From assembly GCA_943736015.1 (NCBI GenBank), contig OX031060.1, positions 5,407,501-5,471,500 of the forward strand: a stretch of DNA of 64,000 nt. The letters run 5' to 3'. Positions 56,832-64,000 of this stretch are shown in pieces. The DNA is from Tridacna crocea (Eukaryota > Mollusca > Bivalvia > Cardiida > Cardiidae). Each line of letters opens with the position of its first letter. Position 1 is the first letter of the stretch. The translations under genes were made by a program, and so were the position numbers. The notes beneath the pieces are model-generated. The model searched no databases and was not told the origin of the DNA. It saw nothing but the letters and a program-made list of their open reading frames with translations.

Positions 56832-57050
56832 TTAATCCTTTCCCAAACAACAAAATTCTAGACTGGTCCAACTTGAAAGCATTTGCAGATGACAAAATTC
56901 ATGTGACTCAAAAACTGAAAATTGTTTAGGGAAGGGTAGAAAACATTGTTGGAAAAGGAGAAAATGCTAGTTACCAGTTTTTTCTCCTTTTCCCACAATG
57001 TTTACAAAATGTCTCTAACTCCGGGCCATGAAAAACCGGGAAAAGGGTAG
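56832..57050. mobile_element. Hairpin MITE family 1
   Basis: Left TIR TTAATCCTTTCCCAAACAAC; hairpin GAAAATGCTAGTTACCAG; right end fades near 57050. Confidence 0.7.
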
Positions 57051-57059
57051 GGAGAGGGG

Positions 57060-58000
57060 ATAACCCTGTTTTGTAAGTCTGTTTTTCTGTACCAGGTGAA
57101 AATCTCCATCCAAAATTAAAGCCATTTGCATCTTCTTGTAAAAAGTTCCTGTATTGACTCTCCAGGCTATGGCCAAAGTGTGAGTCACAAGCAACCAATC
57201 AATATAGTTGATGAAATTTATTTCTAATCTTTTATGAAATCCAATGCCTGTCCAGAAAGTCAGTAGGTTGTTCCAAAGATACATCTCCAGTAGCATCTAC
57301 AATAGAAATGAAAGTACATTGACATTACTTTTTAGATAGTGCAGTTATATTTCCAAATTTTGAAGATAAAAAAAGTCATGAAAATTTTTCATACAAATAA
57401 AACAAAATGATGGCTCTATAGTGCCAGCATAATGTGGAGAGTATTTTACCACATGACGATCTATATTTGGGTGATTTAAAAAAAAATGCATCCAAAACGT
57501 GACATAGAGGGTCACAAATAAAGTTTGTCATACGAAAATATGGCCTATCAAATTCATGTCTCAATATGTCAAATTTTTAGAAATCAACATGGGATTGTTA
57601 ATAATAAACACAGTTTTAAAGATTTAAATGATTTTATTTGAAACATTGAAGAATTTCTAAACAAATAATTATGTTTTTTATGGCTGTTTTAAATCTGTTT
57701 AAAGTAGAAAATTCATCTATTATGGCATTTGATATTGTAACACAAATGCAAAGGTAAAATTTGATGTATAATATAGCTTATTTCATTGGATTTTACGGAT
57801 TTTATGACCATTTTTAGCTATTTTGACACAATATTTTCATTAATTACCTCAAAAAGTTTACATAAAATATTCCATACATGATAGGCAAAGCTGATACTTG
57901 GCCTGGTACAGTAACAGGGTATGTGCAGCTGGTATACAAAAGGTTTCTCGGGTATAATCACTTGATATGTGATGAGGACACTTCAAAAAACAATGAAAAA
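57060..58000. other. No firm gene; possible exon scraps
   Basis: Minus frames at 57015-57296 and 56971-57198 contain readable but unassigned stretches (NFLQEDANGFNFGWRFSPGT). Splice sites are unconvincing. Confidence 0.25.
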
Positions 58001-58935
58001 TTTAGTAAAAACGTTACATTTGGGACAATACTAATGACAGAAGTAACTCTCAAAAAGTCCCTTTTCTAGTTACAATTGGTGATTCCTTTTTATGATTCAG
58101 ATAAGAACATACATAAATGGGGTTATTAGTGTTGTGGTATGCAAACTGAAGTGTGTCATTGTCAGATATAAGCTTTAGATCAGTCATAGGACTTTGTTTG
58201 CAAACAATCAGTTTGCTGCATGCTGAAATTATTGATGCTTTTTAACTTGCTGTCTCTGCTATTTCCAAGATGTATGTTTGTAGCAAAATTTAAAATGTTA
58301 AAGCTGTAATTTACAGGAGTTTTAAAGTGCAACAATCTTATATTTCAAAGCTACAGAAAACTGTTACACTTGGGACAAAAATATAAATTGTCTTTGAAAG
58401 AGACTCGGCCATTATAAAATGGATATATTCTTGAATACTAACTATCAGCATAGTAAATGGATATTGTTCTTGTTTTCCTTTAAAAAAACAAAGCTTCTTC
58501 ACTATCATCACCACATTTTTTATGTAAAAATACAAAGTTTTAAAGAATTCTCATCACATATCAAATCAATTGCTTTAAAAGAGTCTTATTAAGTCTATCT
58601 GTGATTGGATTATTTGTTTTGTAAGAAACACAATTGAAAAAAGCCTTTATAAACTGTTCATTAATTATGATCTCACTGGATTTTTCACAATGTTAAACCG
58701 TTACACTTGGGACAAAATCTTGAAAATACCTTTAAAAAGGATGCAAAGGTTATCAAATGAAATAATACAGCAAATGTTTACTAAGAACATTCAAATGACT
58801 CTTATAGATCTAAAAATAACCATGACATGTATTTGTGCTAGAGTAAATGATATGAGCTGCCTAGAAAGCAGTAACACAGAAAAATAAACTTTTTGAAACC
58901 AAAACACAACTAAACTATTTAAGGCCTCGTTAAGT

Positions 58936-59165
58936 ATCCATGGTCAAACGCTACCTCTAGCAATTCACTCAGCTATGACCAGCAGCTTCAAGAAATCTGG
59001 AGCTGAAGCAGGCCTCATTTCTCCTCAAACGTATTGATAAAAGCAATTTTCAACATTGCTACTTCATAGAGCATAATATTACAGTCTGCCTGCATTCGGG
59101 GCTAGTAATACATCATATAAGACAGTTGAATCTTCGAAGAATATGACATGCGCAGACAACCGGAC
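58936..59165 (+). repeat. ~230-bp dispersed repeat, partner 31745-31965
   Basis: Direct match to 31745-31965 (see there). Confidence 0.7.
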
Positions 59166-59169
59166 TTTC

Positions 59170-60340
59170 TACCTTTTGATCCAAACGGTTGTTCGACATT
59201 TTTTGGATCTACTATCATGTGACAACGCGCTTGGTAACGTGTATTATGGAGATGCATCAAGCCTTCTTGTCCCAGAGTATGATTCAAATATATAGTCGCA
59301 AGTATTGTGGTTTGAAACCGAATTCGTCCAAAATACAGGTCCATGGTTTATGCAAGCAATTGCAACAAGACGGGAATCTCTCCTTCCTCATCGCTAAACA
59401 TTGTTACTGCATTGTTTATGTGAAAAACTGAAGACAGTCCCTGGTCCCATAAGAAAGATACTGAACACGTGATAGATGCATTGACTGCCATGATGTAATT
59501 AATGTTGAAAATTGCCTTAAAGAAGAGGACCTACAGATGTAGCATAAATAACTATCTTATGAAAGAACCATTTAGAATGAATGACGGCCCGTTCTTATTA
59601 CTCTGGTTACAGAGAGATCTAATGTTGGCTGTCTTTTGTCTCTGACAATGAGATAATTCGCTTTTTAATATAGAATTAGGTTTTGACTTTGAAAAGTGAG
59701 TTGTTACATGTATGGCATAGACCGCATGTATTAAATCTTAACGGATTTATTCTAACTATAAGCCACAAATTATCTCAATTAATTGATATTGCCAACTGCT
59801 TTATCTATGTCTTTTGTACACACATGGCGACGGTACACTTAGATACTATATCAAAATACTAAATATCAATGTCTGACTGGGAAAATGCGCCATGCTCAAA
59901 GATAGTCACTCCCTTGTCCCGAGACCACAAATTTGTCAGCTGCACCTTGCACAGAACAAGCGGGGCCCGTATTCCCCACCCATTGTAAATTTGTCTGATC
60001 TTGGATCTACACTGTCCAATGCAGAGATGTCTATCACCCCCAAATTAACTTTGGAAGAGCAAAATTTAGGATTTTACTATCGGCTTGAACGTTTGATGTC
60101 ACTTATTTAGCAGGAGAAGCGTTAAAGATTAGATATACCAAAGATCATCAAAGGGTAGTTCGACACTGGAAAATATATGTGACCCATCACGCAAGAATGA
60201 ACCTTCTAGGGATTCTGTACATCAGTTAGATGAAAACAGATCAACAGTATTGTAGGTCAGTTTCAGTTGATAATTCAAAAATGATTGTATAACAAGGTGC
60301 AATGACCACTTTTCATACAGAAAATGTCATTAAAGCGAAA
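59170..60340. other. No clear gene
   Basis: Small frames only (59189-59431, 59892-60110). GATCTTGGATCTACACTGTC at 59998 is a worn dispersed fragment also met at 36437 and elsewhere. Confidence 0.3.
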
Positions 60341-60345
60341 AGTGG

Positions 60346-60390
60346 CAACCCTGGTCAGTCTGCGCATTTTGCGCAGTCTGACCAGGGTTG
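60346..60390. repeat. Perfectly spaced GC-rich hairpin, 21-bp arms
   Basis: CAACCCTGGTCAGTCTGCGC...GCGCAGTCTGACCAGGGTTG with a 3-base loop and one mismatch. Confidence 0.85.
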
Positions 60391-62686
60391 ACACTTGTCT
60401 CAGTGCCCAGAAGGTCCTGTTTTGAGTGATGGTTCACATATTTATTAAATTGCCTGCAGTCTGTTATAGTGCCTAGAGTATCCAAGCACAGTGCACAAGT
60501 TATTTAACCCGAGACCCACCCTTTAAAACGGTTGGTCTTATATGGGTTATGCTTTCTTCAATGTAAACCAAAACTTAACGGAAAATATGACGGTACCATT
60601 TTTCAATGCCGAACTGTAACGTCAGTTCATTGGCTGCTATTTGTTAAAATCAGCATCCTTGCCAATTTTAGGCGCGAAATTTAATTTAGATGCATTTTCT
60701 GTTTTAACAGAGAACTAGTAGGGAACATTTTGTGGGTTTTCTGCATTGCTCTAGTTAATAGTTAAAGAACTATAATCTTCAGTAAAGGTGTGTCGCGAAG
60801 AAAACCATTTCCAGTTTGAAAGGGAACATCGACAAAACATGATTTTCAGGGTCTTTATGACTGTGTACCTCTGAAAAAAAAAACTTCACTATCACACCTG
60901 CATTTGAACACTCTTTCTTTTGATGAATCTTTTGGTTTCTTTTGTTTATGATCTGACACATTCTTCCCTTTAAAGGGTAGTTTGACAACCAATTTTTTCA
61001 TGATTTTGACTTGTCTATAGCATCAGCTGTGAAAGAAAAGAACCTGCACAACAAAATTCAAAAACAAATTTTTATGTCCCAAGTGTAACGCTTTTTCACA
61101 TTTTTACTGCTTTTTGAAAATAATCCATAATAAATTGATTAAGTACTTTAATATTATTCATACACTAGGAAGGGATAATGATAAGAATATGGTATATGTT
61201 AAGAGGAACATTAGGTGTAAACATCTTGAGACATGATTTTTTTTTTTTTCAGATATATTTGACAATCTTCTAGTATTTTGCAATTCTACGCACTGAATTA
61301 AGTTCTTTCTAAATATTACTGCTTAAAAACAAAATTTCAGACATATTCCCACATATTTCACGTAATTTTGTTTTGAACTGTGAGTGAAACATAAGACTTT
61401 TAGCATTTGCAAGCAATCACTATGTTTTGCTAAACTGGCGTTACACTTGGGACATTGTATTTTGGTTGATTTATTTCATGGTAGCAATTCTTTTCAGATT
61501 TAACCACTGCAGATCTTTGTTGGGGCTGATGCTCTCTTGAAAAAGAGAAATCAGAACATGTTTCAATATGATATGAGAAAAACACAATCTTTCAAACATA
61601 AAATGTTACACTTGGGGCATTTTTGGGTGTGCATAGACATGACCTCTGGAGGGCTTGATTATACAGAAGTATTAACACAGAACCATGCTGATATTGTACA
61701 AATGGTATTAACCTAACATACCACACATATTTTGAGACAGAGAGATTTCTAGTAGCAAAATTAAAGCCTTTTGTTTCTCAAAATCTTGTACTTTTATGCC
61801 TTTTTGATTTTGAAGGGTGTGCCACTTCATGGGCATGGTTCAAGGACAATATACATGTTGTTAACTAAAATAATATCAGAAAACTGTTGTCTTGTTGTAA
61901 CAGTTTGTATAATTGTATGTTGTGTGGTCTTATAATAGCAGCAATTTTTAAGATAAGTACCTGAAAATTGAATTTAAATGAAAATGTCACGCAAAAAGCG
62001 TTACACTTGGGACACTTTTTGACACTAAAAATGCTATAAAATGAAAACGAAAGTAGATATTAGCCTGAAATCTTGGAAACATTTTAACATTAACAAAACA
62101 CATATTCTGGCATAAAACAATCATTTGAAAACCTTTTTACATTTGCTGTAGATCAGTTTAAAAAAAAGGAGGCATTTTTTTTTTAAATCGCCCATTTAAT
62201 CCATTTTATACCACTGTCCAGGTAAAGAATCACCAGACTGACTTTCTTCAGATACATTTATTTTCACCCGAATGAAAAGCACAAGGTTTGCTGCCTAAGA
62301 GCATGCCATAAAAATCACAAATAAGCCATCATATATAATTTCAAAATTGTCAAATTCAAATACCTGAAATTACACAATGAATAGCTCAAGTTGACAATTC
62401 GCAAAATTTCTATTACATTTCAAAGACAAGGGTTTTGCAAAGCAGCCCATAATACACCGCAAGGGGCTTGTCAGTCAAATTATGAATTTCAGAATTAAAG
62501 GGCAGATAACTCTAGACCTCATGAACAGAATGAAAAGAAAAAAGTCCCATGCACAACTACACATCATAGACTCATACTGCTATGTTTGAACTTATTCCAA
62601 TGGAAACTGTTGGAGTTGTGCTCACAAGAAATTGCTCCTGGAAGGACAGATGGGCAGAAGGATGACTGGTGCCATAACATACATGC

Positions 62687-62989
62687 GCGGATCCAGATAT
62701 CTTTCTCAGGGGGGATCCCACCGAAAACGCACTCGTCTTATCATATGATACTTTGATTTCCGGATTTCAGTGGATGTAAGCTGTTAACAAGAATGGTCAA
62801 CATTTCGAGTTCTAACCATGAGGAGGTCTCCACATTCAGAACTTTTTTTTTTTAAATTTATGACTGTATTTTACATAAATGCTGTGCAATATCAAACCAG
62901 CACCATTTCATAAATCTGATAACCACATTTTTGCCAAAATTCCGGGGGTCCAGACCCCCGGTCCCCCCCCCCCCTCTGGATCCGCCCAT
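62687..62989. mobile_element. MITE family 3 (GGATCCAG ends), inverted relative to 47188
   Basis: GCGCGGATCCAGATATCTTT start, CCCCCTCTGGATCCGCCCAT end. The interior (CATGAGGAGGTCTCCACATT, TTTCCGGATTTCAGTGGATG) matches 47188-47511 in reverse. Confidence 0.8.
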
Positions 62990-63087
62990 GACATAATAAG
63001 ACTCTTTTACAGTTTTCTTCACAAAAGTATGGTACACAATCGCGACAAAAAGTACACTTGGAAATTGAAAATAGCATGGCATCTTAC

Positions 63088-63306
63088 CAACAATTCTATC
63101 ACAACAAGTCCCTCAACATTTTCAGGAATGGCAAAATTGGTTCCAGTTGAATGGACTGCAACCCTATCTACATGTACACCTTCAATATATTTCAGTCCTG
63201 TTGCATTTCTGAATTGCAACTGTACCATCTTTGTCCAGCATACCACCACTTATTTCAATGAAAACACCCCGATTATTTAGTGCAGAATCTACGTAAATGC
63301 ATCTAC
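63088..63306 (-). pseudogene. Exon-like segment with a frameshift, family unknown
   Basis: Bounded by good splice sites on the minus strand: acceptor TTTTGCTCTTGCAG and donor GGTAAGATG. The first half reads in one frame (NNRGVFIEISGGMLDKDGT). The second half reads in the next (QLQFRNATGLKYIEG, then NVEGLVVIELL). A one-base indel near 63210-63240 is needed to join them. It is either a dead exon or a sequencing indel in a live one. I do not recognise the family. Confidence 0.4.
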
Positions 63307-63368
63307 CTGCAAGAGCAAAAATATAAATGAAATACATCTGTGTGTGTCCATATACAGATATATGGAGT

Positions 63369-63619
63369 GCAACACGCGAAAAGGGGCATTCGGACATTTG
63401 CGTAAAGTGTCATCCCGGATTAGCCTGCGCAGTCCGCGCAGGCTAATCCGAGACGGCACTTTACGACTACATTAGATTTTGTGCTACAGTGGACTTGTGT
63501 AAAACAGAAAATCACATAAAATCGGAAAGTGTCGTTTTGGATTAGCCTGTGCGGAGTGCACACGCTGATCAGAGACGACACTTTACGCAAATGTCCGAAT
63601 GACCCTTTTCGCGTGTTGC
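63369..63619. mobile_element. GC-rich palindrome MITE, family 2
   Basis: TIRs GCAACACGCGAAAAGGGGCA and CCCTTTTCGCGTGTTGC; the flanks ATATGGAGT and ACTCCATAT extend the inversion. The inner perfect palindrome is GGATTAGCCTGCGCAG|TCCGCGCAGGCTAATCC, followed by a second, worn one. Confidence 0.85.
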
Positions 63620-63822
63620 ACTCCATATATACATGTATATGAACCATGCTTTTGCAGAATGGGACCTAATGCATCTACAAAATGTCTTGACCTAGGCTTA
63701 CCTGGTCTGAAAAATTTTGCCATTTGTCAAATTTTCTGTTGCTGGGTATCATGCATGGATCATAGAGATATCTTTAGCTCCTTTTTGCTTGATCATGGCT
63801 CATGTATACATGTTTAACCCTT

Positions 63823-64000
63823 TTCCAAACAACAAAATTTAACCTAGACCAAATAAAAAGAGTCTACAGATGACAAAATAAATGTGACTCAAAAATTGCA
63901 AATTGTTTTGGGAAGGATAGAGAACACTGTGGTACATGTAATTGGAGAAAAAAACTGGTTAACAGTATTTCTTCTTTTCCCACATTTCAAATGTCTTTTT
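63823..64000. mobile_element. Hairpin MITE family 1, cut by window end
   Basis: Left TIR TTTAACCCTTTTCCAAACAA, then worn hairpin. Confidence 0.7.

Larger units (their letters stand above)
58013..62014. repeat. Seven dispersed copies of GTTACACTTGGGACA
   Basis: Plus strand at 58013 (one change), 58363, 58700, 61440, 61605 (one change) and 62000; minus strand at 61089-61075. Often preceded by AAAGC or AAAC and followed by A/T-rich text. The bases between copies do not align well. Not seen elsewhere in the window. Nature unknown. Confidence 0.75.

Noticed and set aside
60780..60870. Exon ending a gene on the minus strand (acceptor-like TTTTTTTTTCAG)
   Set aside because: Two frames are open to a stop and neither gives a recognisable protein; the poly-T may be only an A-run on the other strand.

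Overview
The window is animal nuclear DNA, most likely from a bivalve mollusc. It is AT-rich and gene-sparse, genes are split by introns, and most of the sequence is made of repeats typical of bivalves. These include Helentron/pearl-type elements (5' hairpin, GGTC-type tetranucleotide run, ~150-bp core repeats, 3' hairpin ending in CTAG), long-hairpin MITEs and tRNA-like repeats. There is no rRNA, true tRNA or CRISPR array.

Layout. 0-3 kb: the last exon of a Cys-rich protein, Helentron-type core repeats, a small satellite grown out of an LTR, and a dead copy of a knottin exon. 3.9-7.4 kb: a decayed Ty3/Gypsy element (minus). 8.8-9.7 kb: a Helentron-type element. 10-12.4 kb: two-exon Cys-rich secreted peptide gene A (minus). 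13.9-16.9 kb: four-exon unidentified gene E (plus). 17.5-18.05 kb: a TRIM. 19.5-22.7 kb: Cys-rich peptide gene B (plus), a paralogue of A. 23.9-24.7 kb: knottin-like gene C (minus). 24.74-31.15 kb: a Gmr1-like LTR retrotransposon with integrase before reverse transcriptase. It landed 35 bp upstream of the gene C start codon and has a Helentron-type element nested in its 5' LTR. 32-36 kb: two more TRIMs, one almost new. 37.0-38.4 kb: a second Helentron-type element. 39.3-45.7 kb (perhaps to 53.1 kb): gene D (minus), a type I membrane protein with a SUEL-like lectin domain, a beta-rich domain, a Thr-rich mucin stalk and one membrane helix. 46-57 kb: dense nested hairpin MITEs and Helentron fragments. 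57-64 kb: AT-rich, with a recurring 15-base motif, a frameshifted exon-like segment and more MITEs.

How the genes relate. Genes A and B share architecture: a signal-peptide exon, a phase-1 intron of 2-3 kb and one exon for the whole mature peptide. They also share a cysteine frame C-x-C-x3-C-x8-C-x10/12-CC and an LKICC end. With gene C, its dead duplicate and the Cys-rich exon at the left edge, they look like a cluster of host-defence or signalling peptides spread by local duplication. The function is inferred. Gene models were assembled by eye from splice sites, phase and reading frames; no expression or database evidence was available.
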